This document shows, one piece after another, positions 24,573 through 31,040 of a stretch of DNA of 31,040 nt (its first letter is position 1; the number at the start of each line of letters is the position of its first letter). The notes beneath the pieces are model-generated. The model did not search any database and was not told the DNA's origin. It saw nothing but the letters and a program-made list of their open reading frames with translations. The stretch covers positions 1 to 31,040 of the forward strand of contig CAZPAH010000021.1 in the NCBI GenBank assembly GCA_964584495.1. Direction: 5' to 3'. The stretch comes from CAZPAH01 sp964584495 (GTDB taxonomy: Bacteria > Krumholzibacteriota > Krumholzibacteriia > Krumholzibacteriales > Krumholzibacteriaceae). The position numbers and the translations under genes are program-made.

Positions 24573-26321
24573 ATGCGCTGTATTGTAAAAAGAACGGACA
24601 CCTGCTTCTTCCCCCGGCTATTGCTGACCGTCTTCCTGACATTTTTCTTCGTCATTTCAGGCCCTTCCGCCTGCTACGCCGCTCGGAAGGGATCGCAGGT
24701 CTTCGCCTCCGGCGCGATGATCTCGACGGCATGTCCGGAGGCTACGAGGGTAGGTTTGGATGTGTTGGCGAAGGGGGGAAACGCGGTCGATGCCGCGATA
24801 GCGGTCGGCTTCGCCCTCGCCGTTTCATACCCAGCGGCCGGGAATATCGGCGGCGGCGGATTCATGCTCGTGAGGATGGCGAACGGGGATAAAACATTCA
24901 TAGATTTCAGGGAAACGGCGCCGTCGGCCTCATCGGAAACGATGTACCTGGATTCAAAGGGCGGAGTCATAGAGGATCGGAGCAGCATAGGACACAAGTC
25001 CGTCGGAGTGCCGGGCACCGTTGCAGGCCTCTTCAGGGCGTACCGGCTATACGCAACATTCGACTGGGTCGAGCTGATAGAACCGGCCGCCTTGCTGGCC
25101 GACGAAGGATTTCCCGTCAGCCGGGAGCTGGCCGTATCGCTCAGGAGAATCCGCCAGTATATCGATGAATACCCGGCCCTCGGGAAATTCCAGAGAAGGG
25201 ACGGCAGGCCGTTATTGCGGGAGAATATTCTCTACCAGCCCGATCTCGCCGCTACGCTCAGAAGAATAGCGCGGGAGGGACCGGAAGATTTCTACAAGGG
25301 AAAGACGGCCGAACTGATTGTCGGCGAGATGGAGCGGGGCGGCGGGTTGCTGACAAAAGCCGATCTTGAAAATTACAGGGAGGTCCTTCGTCCACCCGTC
25401 ACGGGAAGTTACCGTGGTCTCGAGGTAATCTCGGCTCCTCCGTCCAGCTCTGGCGGAACGATGCTTATAGAGATACTCAATATACTGGAGAATTTCGAGC
25501 TCGAAAAGCAGGATTTCCACTCGGAAGAATCGGTTCACTGGATTATCGAAGCAGAGAAGAGGGCCTTCGCCGATAGGGCGAAGTATATGGGCGATCCGGA
25601 TTTCGTAGATATGCCTGTATCGATGCTCGTTTCGAAAAAGTACGCGGGGAAGCTGGCGAGTTCGATCGTGGAGAAGGCGACCCCTCCTGAAAAATTGGAT
25701 AACCCCGTCCCTACGGTGGGGGAGGAGAGCGAGGAGACTACGCATTACTCTATCGTCGATCAATACGGGAACGCCGTATCGGTAACCACGACACTGAACA
25801 GCGCCTATGGATCGAAGGTCGTGGTGAGGGGAGCGGGATTCCTTCTGAACAACGAGATGGACGATTTCTCGATAAAGCCCGGATATCCAAACCTGTACGG
25901 ACTGACGGGAGGCGAGGCGAACGCCATAGCCCCGGGCAAACGCATGCTGAGCTCGATGGCGCCGACGATCGTTTTGAAGGAAGGAGACCTGTTCCTGATT
26001 CTGGGAACTCCCGGGGGGTCTACGATCATCACGACGATAGCCCAGATAATTGTCAATATAGTGGATTTTTGCATGAGTCCCCTGGAAGCCGTTTCGGCGG
26101 GGAGGTTTCACAACCAGTACCTGCCTGATATCGTATATCACGAAAAGGGCATATTCCCTAGGGGGCTTATGGAAAGACTCGAAAAGAGGGGGTACCGCTT
26201 GAAGACAAAAGAGTCGATAGGGGATGCCCAGGTTATCATGAGCAGAAAAGAGGGCTTGTATGGCGTATCCGATCCACGGGGAGGCGGAAAATCGCTCGGT
26301 ATGGATAAAAGCGGCAATTAA
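24573..26321 (+). CDS. ggt: Gamma-glutamyltransferase
   Basis: Periplasmic enzyme that cleaves or transfers the gamma-glutamyl group of glutathione and related peptides. The 582-residue precursor has a signal peptide (basic start, long hydrophobic core, cleavage near CYA-ARK). Family segments are in order: GGNAVDAAIAVGFAL, NIGGGGFMLVR, the arginine of DFRETAP, VGVPGTVAGL, and PPSSSGG. The self-cleavage site lies before T389 in SEETTHYSIVD, so the proenzyme should mature into two subunits. GFLLNNEMDDF and SSMAPTIV of the small subunit follow. ATG 24573 is preferred because it gives a proper signal peptide. It is followed within 20 bases by the next gene, giving a likely operon. Confidence 0.95.
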   Translation: MRCIVKRTDTCFFPRLLLTVFLTFFFVISGPSACYAARKGSQVFASGAMISTACPEATRVGLDVLAKGGNAVDAAIAVGFALAVSYPAAGNIGGGGFMLVRMANGDKTFIDFRETAPSASSETMYLDSKGGVIEDRSSIGHKSVGVPGTVAGLFRAYRLYATFDWVELIEPAALLADEGFPVSRELAVSLRRIRQYIDEYPALGKFQRRDGRPLLRENILYQPDLAATLRRIAREGPEDFYKGKTAELIVGEMERGGGLLTKADLENYREVLRPPVTGSYRGLEVISAPPSSSGGTMLIEILNILENFELEKQDFHSEESVHWIIEAEKRAFADRAKYMGDPDFVDMPVSMLVSKKYAGKLASSIVEKATPPEKLDNPVPTVGEESEETTHYSIVDQYGNAVSVTTTLNSAYGSKVVVRGAGFLLNNEMDDFSIKPGYPNLYGLTGGEANAIAPGKRMLSSMAPTIVLKEGDLFLILGTPGGSTIITTIAQIIVNIVDFCMSPLEAVSAGRFHNQYLPDIVYHEKGIFPRGLMERLEKRGYRLKTKESIGDAQVIMSRKEGLYGVSDPRGGGKSLGMDKSGN

Positions 26322-26341
26322 AGCAATGACAGGGGGAAAAA

Positions 26342-27121
26342 ATGAAGAGCATTAAAATATCTCCGGCGATCTTGGTTCTGGCAGCGTTTATAGCGATCCT
26401 ATCGGCCTCGGATCTTGCCGCTACGGAGCTCGATCCCTACCAGATGCAGGATATATTTTGCCGGTTTCCGTTCGCCAAGCTGATCCCGTTGGACAACGGC
26501 CATGCCTGGGGAATGATGTACGCCGATGTCTACGGGAAGATCTACCTGAAGAGGGCTACCGATAAGGGATGGAAACGGGAGTGGGAATTGACGAATCTCG
26601 GGGCCAAGATTCGAAAATACTTCATTCTCGACGTGGATGGCGATGGAATCCAGGATATCGTGATCGCGACGGTCACCGGCAGGCTGCTGATATACAGGAT
26701 GGACAATTACCAGAACACCTGGGAGAATATAGAGGATAACTTCACCAGCATCGAGGCCATAGACATAAAGAACATAGATTCGGATCCTCAGATGGAAATA
26801 GTGATGCTGGCGGATGGGAAGATATACATCATTGATGCGAGGGATAAGCACAGGCAGTGGATAAGCGAGAGGGAGTTCGAAGCCACAGAGCTGTTGGTCG
26901 ACAATATAGATAAAGACGATCCCATGGAGATCATCCTTAACACGGGCATTGTAATAGACAGCAAGTTTCGTATAATCGATATAGAATGGGACAGGCCTTT
27001 CGGTGACAGGATAGCCACTTTCGATATCAACAGCGACGGGTACAAGGATATTATAGGAGAGTTCGCCGACTATTCGCTCCAGATATTCGATACGAAAACG
27101 GAGAGGGAGGTTTGGTATTAG
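26342..27121 (+). CDS. Secreted FG-GAP/VCBS-like repeat protein
   Basis: A 259-residue protein with a signal peptide (cleavage near DLA-ATE). The mature part shows four beta-propeller-like repeats, each pairing an Asp-rich calcium-loop-like stretch with a strand: DVDGDGIQDIVIATVTGRLL, IDSDPQMEIVMLADGKIY, DKDDPMEIILNTG, and DINSDGYKDIIGEFADYSL. This matches FG-GAP/VCBS-type repeats of surface or periplasmic proteins, but there are too few for a full propeller. AGGGGG lies just before the ATG. Its stop is one base before the ATG of the next small gene, so the two are translationally close. Function unknown; probably a binding or scaffolding protein outside the cytoplasm. Confidence 0.7.
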   Translation: MKSIKISPAILVLAAFIAILSASDLAATELDPYQMQDIFCRFPFAKLIPLDNGHAWGMMYADVYGKIYLKRATDKGWKREWELTNLGAKIRKYFILDVDGDGIQDIVIATVTGRLLIYRMDNYQNTWENIEDNFTSIEAIDIKNIDSDPQMEIVMLADGKIYIIDARDKHRQWISEREFEATELLVDNIDKDDPMEIILNTGIVIDSKFRIIDIEWDRPFGDRIATFDINSDGYKDIIGEFADYSLQIFDTKTEREVWY

Positions 27122-27122
27122 G

Positions 27123-27503
27123 ATGACCATATATGGAAAAGTATTGAGGATTTTCGACGAGAGATCGCTTCTGGTGAATATCGGGACCAGGGAAGGGCTC
27201 AAGAGGGGGGACAGCGTCGTCGTGATAGAGCGCGGAGGCGAGGTAAAGGATCCAGAGTCCGGAGAGTCGCTCGGAGATCTCGAGCTGGTGAAGGCTAGAC
27301 TGGTAGCCATAGACGTACAGGAGAAGATGAGCGTCCTGGAAACGGAGCATTCAATAGCCAAAGAGGGAGATATGCCCCTAAGCTCAAGAATGGTAAAAGA
27401 TTCCGTCAAGCAGGATTGGAATACCGGTCTCATGCAGGTTGCCGCAGGAGAACNNNNNNNNNNCTCCCTTCGATACGCCCCGTATCCGTGGGGGATACTG
27501 TAA
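27123..27503 (+). CDS. Small beta-domain protein, FlgT-C/CsgG-associated-like, interrupted by a gap
   Basis: A roughly 126-residue protein without signal peptide. Residues 4-75 (GKVLRIFDERSLLVNIGTREGLKRGD, then KDPESGESLG and VAIDVQEKMSVLET) follow the pattern of a small barrel domain found at the C-terminus of FlgT and next to CsgG-like lipoproteins. Function of stand-alone copies is not established. Ten N (27454-27463) interrupt the sequence at about residue 111; if the gap length is nominal, the true C-terminus after it may differ from the stop at 27503. It is likely cotranscribed with the preceding FG-GAP-like gene, but why a protein lacking an export signal is paired with an exported one is unclear. 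Confidence 0.6.
   Translation: MTIYGKVLRIFDERSLLVNIGTREGLKRGDSVVVIERGGEVKDPESGESLGDLELVKARLVAIDVQEKMSVLETEHSIAKEGDMPLSSRMVKDSVKQDWNTGLMQVAAGEXXXXSLRYAPYPWGIL
27454..27463. other. Assembly gap (10 N)
   Basis: Ten undetermined bases inside the small beta-domain gene. The size looks like a placeholder, so sequence may be missing and the frame downstream is uncertain. Confidence 0.99.
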
Positions 27504-27546
27504 GGGCGAGCATCTAACCTATAGGTAATTCTATTCAATAAAAAGG

Positions 27547-27575
27547 TTTTCAATATACCAGGGATATGGTATAAT
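27547..27575 (+). promoter_or_regulatory. Predicted extended -10 promoter of the tandem secreted genes
   Basis: TTTTCA (27547-27552), a 17-base spacer and a perfect TATAAT (27570-27575) preceded by TGG (27567-27569), an extended -10 element. An ATG at 27574 overlaps the -10 box and so cannot be the start codon. Confidence 0.65.
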
Positions 27576-27627
27576 GCGCGAACAACAGGGCATGGTGTAT
27601 CGACTTCAAGAGATGAGGAGGGAAGCG

Positions 27628-28335
27628 TTGAATAAAAAGTTACTGTTCGGTATCGTAGGGGTCTGCTTCCTGTTGTTTTCGGCCGCGGGAGTGGCGGCTC
27701 TTGAGTTCAAGACAGAGAAGTTCGCACTCAACGGCAGTGGATCATTGATGGATTCTCCACCATATTTTTTCAGCACCGTTATCAGTGGAACGCTGTCACC
27801 GGGGACGTTCATATTTTGGCTGGACGACACCGGTTGGCCGACGGACGACATTGGAACACCCAACAATGAAAGATGGGATTTTATCTTCAGCAACTACTTT
27901 ATTTACGACAGCACGATCGACAACGAGGGATGGGACGGCAAGTTTCCATCTTCGACTCTTGGAGAGACCGCACCATCTTGGCGATGCTACACCGAAGCGG
28001 GGGACACGCTCGGTGGACTTTGTTCGGATTTCACGATTACAATCAGGGATTACAACGGAAACGGCATTTTGGACGACAACGAGTATATCAACAAGGTTTT
28101 TTCGGCCGGACTTGTGTGTTACATAAATTACGGTAAAGGTTGCTTTACCAGTTTCTGCGGCCAGGGCAGCTGCTCCGGAACTCTCGATCTTGTTGATGAA
28201 GAAACTTGGGAAGAGGAATTATACGTTCCTTCAGCGACCTCAGCTTCAGGCAGGCTGGACCTAAGGGATGTCGGTTGCGAAACGGGCGTCGCACCGTCGA
28301 ACTGGGGCCAGATCAAATCTATACATAGGGACTGA
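27628..28335 (+). CDS. Secreted protein of unknown family, tandem paralogue A
   Basis: A 235-residue protein beginning with a signal peptide (NKKLLFGIVGVCFLLFSAAGVAA). I chose TTG 27628 because GGAGGG lies five bases upstream and the promoter excludes the ATG at 27574; ATG 27613 is an alternative. I do not recognise the family. It shares with the next gene an ordered set of motifs: LDDTGWP, RWDFIFSNYFIY, an EF-hand-like DYNGNGILDDNE, INYGKGCF..FCG, and a terminal SNWGQIK. The C-terminal half contains about eight cysteines, suggesting disulfides after export. The calcium-loop-like stretch suggests metal binding. The gene probably forms a two-gene unit with paralogue B, 31 bases downstream. Function unknown. 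Confidence 0.75.
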   Translation: MNKKLLFGIVGVCFLLFSAAGVAALEFKTEKFALNGSGSLMDSPPYFFSTVISGTLSPGTFIFWLDDTGWPTDDIGTPNNERWDFIFSNYFIYDSTIDNEGWDGKFPSSTLGETAPSWRCYTEAGDTLGGLCSDFTITIRDYNGNGILDDNEYINKVFSAGLVCYINYGKGCFTSFCGQGSCSGTLDLVDEETWEEELYVPSATSASGRLDLRDVGCETGVAPSNWGQIKSIHRD

Positions 28336-28366
28336 GGCTAACGAAGTTGAAAGGAAGTGATTATTG

Positions 28367-29041
28367 ATGAAATGCCACGCAGTAATTTTCCTCTTCCTGG
28401 GTGCGATTCTGGCGCTGGTTCCGGTTAGCTTGGGCGCGGTGGATTTGCCGGATTCCCTGTTTCTGGAATTCGATTTCGAGGGCTTCGGAAATCTCGTACA
28501 GGCATCACCACCGCTTTATTCGGGCGATGTATACGCCGGAAGCTCCGTCGTTGTCGGTGCGACTTGGTGGATGCAGATCGACGATTCCACATGGCCCCCC
28601 GTGACGGATCCGGCGACAAGGTGGGATTATATTTTTAACAATTACTTTGTCTACAACGGCACGACCGGATCGTGGACGGCGAAATTCGACGCCACAACCC
28701 TGCCGACAAAGCCGACCTGGGAGATAGATCATCCCGTAAACGGCACGATGGGCGGGACGCTCGTGATATCTTTCACATTCGGCGACTGGGACATGGACGG
28801 CATTCTCGATATCGAGGAGCAGATGTTCGGCTCGTTCTCGGGAACGATGCTTGTCATGAAATACGGAACTGGCAATTTCTACAAGTATTGCGGAAGCGGC
28901 GCCTACAACGGAGTATGTCAGAACGCCGATCCTGCAAACTTCGTCGATGACTATGTCGAAGGCCATTGCATCCTCGACTTGATCAATTGCCAGATCGGAG
29001 TAAGACCGGCCACGTGGAGCTCGATCAAATTCGGTAATTGA
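28367..29041 (+). CDS. Secreted protein of unknown family, tandem paralogue B
   Basis: A 224-residue protein with a signal peptide (cleavage near SLG-AVD). It is homologous to the preceding gene product, with matching segments in the same order: IDDSTWP, RWDYIFNNYFVY, DWDMDGILDIEE (EF-hand-like), KYGTGNFYKYCGSG and a terminal ATWSSIK. Identity is low outside these, so the duplication is old. ATG 28367 is chosen, with AAGGAAG about nine bases upstream; a TTG one codon earlier is possible. Fewer cysteines than in paralogue A. Its stop lies three bases from the stop of the convergent TonB gene, whose coding sequence contains a hairpin that could end this transcript. Family and function unknown. 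Confidence 0.75.
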   Translation: MKCHAVIFLFLGAILALVPVSLGAVDLPDSLFLEFDFEGFGNLVQASPPLYSGDVYAGSSVVVGATWWMQIDDSTWPPVTDPATRWDYIFNNYFVYNGTTGSWTAKFDATTLPTKPTWEIDHPVNGTMGGTLVISFTFGDWDMDGILDIEEQMFGSFSGTMLVMKYGTGNFYKYCGSGAYNGVCQNADPANFVDDYVEGHCILDLINCQIGVRPATWSSIKFGN

Positions 29042-29044
29042 TAT

Positions 29045-29689
29045 TCAACGAGGTTGAAAACCGATAGTCAGGCGTACCCACATAGATGTGGGTACGCCTT
29101 CGATTTGTCCGGGAACAAAGCGGATTTCGCGTGCGGCCTCCACGGCCGACCTGTTTAGGATTTCCTCCGGAAGGCCCTTACTCACCCTGATTTCCTCGAC
29201 TTCGCCCTTTTCGTTGACGAACAGCATCAATTCGACTTTACCTTCGATATTCCTTTGCGCGCCCTCCGGATATTTCGGCCAGGGTATGTACATCGGTTTG
29301 GGCTCGACGGTGGTCCGTCTCGGACCGGGTGTTCCGTCGCTGCCTCCGCTAGAAGGAGATTTCAGCGGCTTGATGTCCAATGCGGGCTCTCCAAGATCGT
29401 CCAGAAGCGAGTGTTTTGTTTCGTCTTCGCCGGGCACAGGCGGCAGGTTTTGCTTTCTTTCCTTGGAAGGCGGCTCCGTAATAGAGATGAGCGAGAAGGG
29501 CCTGTCGGTCGGCTTGAAAGTCGTCGTTCCTCCCTCACCGGGAAGCTCCGTTTTGAATACATTCAGGTAGGCCGGTTTAAGAAGCAGGAAAACGATGAGA
29601 TGAATGGCAACGGCGATTCCGATTATAATGATCCAGTCCCGCCTGCTACGCCTGGATCTTAATACGTTAAATTTCTTGCTGCCATCCAT
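29045..29689 (-). CDS. TonB-family energy transducer, second copy
   Basis: A 214-residue protein: a strongly basic cytoplasmic N-terminus (RSRRSRRD), one membrane anchor (WIIIIGIAVAIHLIVFLLL), a proline/lysine/glutamate-rich periplasmic linker (about 45-125) and a TonB C-terminal domain (WPKYPEGAQRNIEGKVELMLFVNEKGEVEEI, then SAVEAAREIRFVPG). ATG 29689 has AGGA seven bases upstream; the ATG at 29695 is too close to it. It is distinct from the TonB copy at 180-797, with a longer linker. It converges on the tandem secreted genes and is divergent from pgsA. Which receptor it serves is unknown. The codons for GVPTSMWVRL form a perfect inverted repeat (29071-29098). Confidence 0.9.
   Translation of the reverse strand: MDGSKKFNVLRSRRSRRDWIIIIGIAVAIHLIVFLLLKPAYLNVFKTELPGEGGTTTFKPTDRPFSLISITEPPSKERKQNLPPVPGEDETKHSLLDDLGEPALDIKPLKSPSSGGSDGTPGPRRTTVEPKPMYIPWPKYPEGAQRNIEGKVELMLFVNEKGEVEEIRVSKGLPEEILNRSAVEAAREIRFVPGQIEGVPTSMWVRLTIGFQPR
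29071..29098. terminator. Perfect 13-bp inverted repeat inside the TonB 3' coding end
   Basis: GGCGTACCCACAT (29071-29083) and ATGTGGGTACGCC (29086-29098) flank a two-base centre. It lies 30 bases after the stop of secreted paralogue B and within the last 20 codons of the convergent tonB. It could terminate the plus-strand transcript (TTCGATTT follows); it is not a classic T-tract terminator. Confidence 0.55.
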
Positions 29690-29745
29690 CGGCATATCCT
29701 GCCACTTTTAATCTATCAGATATGTTGCATTGAACAGGCGGTTCG

Positions 29746-29774
29746 TTGTATGTTACAAACAGTAACAGTATATT
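29746..29774 (+). promoter_or_regulatory. Predicted pgsA promoter with an inverted repeat in its spacer
   Basis: TTGTAT (29746-29751) and TATATT (29769-29774) are 17 bases apart. Between them lies TGTTAC (29751-29756), AAACA, GTAACA (29762-29767), a perfect inverted repeat placed where a repressor would block RNA polymerase. The operator role is inferred. Confidence 0.45.
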
Positions 29775-29818
29775 ATTTAGTTCAATAAAGTGCAAGGAAC
29801 CGGGAGCGAGCAGGGGCG

Positions 29819-30448
29819 ATGGCAGGCATTTCCCGAAAGGAAATCACAATCCCCAACATTCTCACCTTCCTGAGAATACTGATGGCCATCACGGCCGCTA
29901 TCTTGTTCCGGGAGAATACATTCCATGCATTCGCCGCTTCCATGCTCATCGTCGCCTCTTTCCTGGATTTTTTCGACGGATGGTATGCCAGGAAGTTTCA
30001 CCAGACCACCAGGCTGGGCACCCATCTCGATCCTTTCGCCGACAAGGTCCTGATCGCGGTGGTGTTCGTAGTTCTCAGCTTTGCCTTTCGCTGGATATGG
30101 TTTTCCCTCTTCGTGGCGATAATCCTGCTCAGGGAGATCCTGATCACGATCTTCAGGATGGTTGTCAGGAGAAAGTCCGGGGATTTCGTGCCGGCCAGCA
30201 GGTTGGGCAAGCTCAAGACGACGGTTCAATGCGTTGTCGGCGATTCGTTGCTTTTCTATATCTATATCATGCCGGGAATGCTGCCCGATCGTAACTGGTT
30301 TATATTCATCGTGATGCTGGCAACAACGTTCGTTACTGTCGATTCGGGGCTGCGATACCTGCTGCCGCGATGTTCGGACGGAAAGAAGCGGTCGGTAATC
30401 GAGAGATTGATCCAGTCTGCTTTTGGTGTAAGTGCTAGGGAGGTATGA
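29819..30448 (+). CDS. pgsA: CDP-diacylglycerol--glycerol-3-phosphate 3-phosphatidyltransferase
   Basis: Inner-membrane enzyme making phosphatidylglycerol phosphate, the committed step to phosphatidylglycerol and cardiolipin. The CDP-alcohol phosphotransferase signature is complete: D50, D53, G54, A57, R58, G67, D71 and D75 in the D-x2-DG-x2-AR-x8-G-x3-D-x3-D spacing. Several hydrophobic helices surround it, and the 209-residue length is normal. The N-terminal ITIPNILTFLRIL is typical of PgsA rather than phosphatidylserine synthase or cardiolipin synthase, though other CDP-alcohol transferases cannot be wholly excluded. AGGGG lies shortly before the ATG. The nitroreductase gene starts two bases after its stop, with its ribosome-binding site inside pgsA. 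Confidence 0.9.
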   Translation: MAGISRKEITIPNILTFLRILMAITAAILFRENTFHAFAASMLIVASFLDFFDGWYARKFHQTTRLGTHLDPFADKVLIAVVFVVLSFAFRWIWFSLFVAIILLREILITIFRMVVRRKSGDFVPASRLGKLKTTVQCVVGDSLLFYIYIMPGMLPDRNWFIFIVMLATTFVTVDSGLRYLLPRCSDGKKRSVIERLIQSAFGVSAREV

Positions 30449-30450
30449 GG

Positions 30451-30975
30451 ATGGACCTTTACAAGGCGATTAGGAATCGCACGAGCGTAAGATCTTATAG
30501 ATCCGAACCCGTGGAAGAAGAGAAGATTGAAAGAATAATAGAAGCGGCACGTCTCGCGCCATCCGGAAAGAACGGTCAACCCTGGACTTTCATAATAATC
30601 AGAAATGAAGACACGAGAAAACAGCTGGTTCCCGCTTGCAAGGACCAGAAATTCCTCGCGGAGGCGCCGGTAGTTATAGCCGCATGCGGCAGGGAGGATC
30701 TCGCCTACAAGAAGATGGGTGGATACTGGAACAGCCTCCCCGTGGATATCGGGATAGCGTTAGAGCACCTGATGCTCGCGGCGGAAGTGGAAGGGTTGGG
30801 GACATGCTGGATAGGAGCCTTTATTGAGGAGGAGGTCCGGAAGATCCTGCGAGTGCCGAAGGAAGTGAAGATCGTGGCGCTGACGCCGGTTGGTTATCCT
30901 GCGGGGGAGAAGATCATCAGGCCACGCAAGGCAGCGGAAGAGATCGTTATGTATGAAACGTGGGAGGAGAGGTGA
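30451..30975 (+). CDS. Nitroreductase-family flavoprotein
   Basis: A 174-residue FMN-dependent oxidoreductase of the nitroreductase fold. The FMN phosphate-binding start RTSVRSY, the APSGKNGQPW loop, a central helix (ALEHLMLAAEVEGLGTCWIGAF) and the C-terminal VGYPAGEK are all typical. Members use NAD(P)H to reduce nitro compounds, quinones or flavins, but many have unknown natural substrates. ATG 30451 is preferred, with GGAGG seven bases upstream; the ATG at 30445 overlaps the pgsA stop. The stop TGA shares its last base with the ATG of the following gene, so at least pgsA, this gene and the next look cotranscribed. The substrate cannot be told. Confidence 0.92.
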   Translation: MDLYKAIRNRTSVRSYRSEPVEEEKIERIIEAARLAPSGKNGQPWTFIIIRNEDTRKQLVPACKDQKFLAEAPVVIAACGREDLAYKKMGGYWNSLPVDIGIALEHLMLAAEVEGLGTCWIGAFIEEEVRKILRVPKEVKIVALTPVGYPAGEKIIRPRKAAEEIVMYETWEER

Positions 30976-31040
30976 TGAGAAGGTTATGCAGATCTTTGAT
31001 GATCCTGTTCGTGATGGGAACCCTCGTTTCGGCGCAGCAG
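30975..31040 (+). CDS. N-terminal signal peptide of a truncated gene
   Basis: Twenty-two codons from ATG 30975 run open to the window end and encode a basic start followed by a hydrophobic stretch ending in LVSAQQ, a convincing Sec signal peptide. GGAGAGG lies just before it, and the start overlaps the nitroreductase stop by one base (TGATG). The mature protein is outside the window. Confidence 0.7.
   Translation, partial: MRRLCRSLMILFVMGTLVSAQQ

Noticed and set aside
26399..27553. Minus-strand open frame of 384 codons through the second gap
   Set aside because: It is antisense to two plus-strand genes with a signal peptide and recognisable repeats, and it only stays open because the N gap is read through.

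Overview
The window looks like a piece of a bacterial metagenome-assembled scaffold: it contains two 10-base N gaps and no mobile elements. Two TonB-family proteins, a beta-barrel-like outer-membrane protein and many signal peptides indicate a Gram-negative (diderm) cell. Many genes favour AGG/AGA for arginine and ATA for isoleucine. Together with the SDR-type threonine dehydrogenase, membrane pyrophosphatase and RtcB/archease pair, this would fit a lineage around the FCB group (for example a candidate phylum such as Krumholzibacteriota or Eisenbacteria). That placement is a low-confidence inference.

Layout. 1-3 kb: a TonB-type energy transducer faces a two-gene operon of a GAF/PP2C (RsbU-like) phosphatase and an outer-membrane protein; a hairpin lies between the convergent ends. 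3-5.9 kb: a 928-residue DnaE-like protein in which the polymerase catalytic aspartates and several PHP metal ligands are replaced, although a C-terminal clamp-binding-like motif remains. 5.9-6.0 kb: tRNA-Glu(TTC) with its own promoter. 6.0-11 kb: MtfA-like peptidase, MscS channel, orphan NarL-type regulator with an altered switch residue, an N-terminally short eRF1-like (baeRF) protein, and a B12-binding radical SAM protein. This block prefers CGN arginine codons and may be acquired DNA.

11-15.3 kb: two exported hydrolases, an amidase-signature enzyme and a HEMGH zinc metallopeptidase. 15.3-19.6 kb: threonine dehydrogenase and Kbl (threonine to glycine plus acetyl-CoA), followed by a K+-dependent ion-pumping pyrophosphatase and a strong terminator. 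19.6-22.7 kb: operon of YchF, archease and the RNA ligase RtcB. 22.7-24.3 kb, minus strand: exported beta-propeller plus transglutaminase-like protein. 24.5-27.5 kb: gamma-glutamyltransferase, an FG-GAP-like secreted protein and a small beta-domain protein interrupted by a gap.

27.6-29.0 kb: two tandem, mutually homologous secreted proteins of no family I recognise. They converge on a second TonB gene whose 3' coding end contains a perfect 13-bp inverted repeat. 29.8-31 kb: PgsA phospholipid synthase, a nitroreductase, and the signal peptide of a gene cut by the window end.

The strongest candidates for something undescribed are the apparently catalytically dead DnaE-like protein, the tandem secreted family, and the short eRF1-like gene beside the atypical response regulator.
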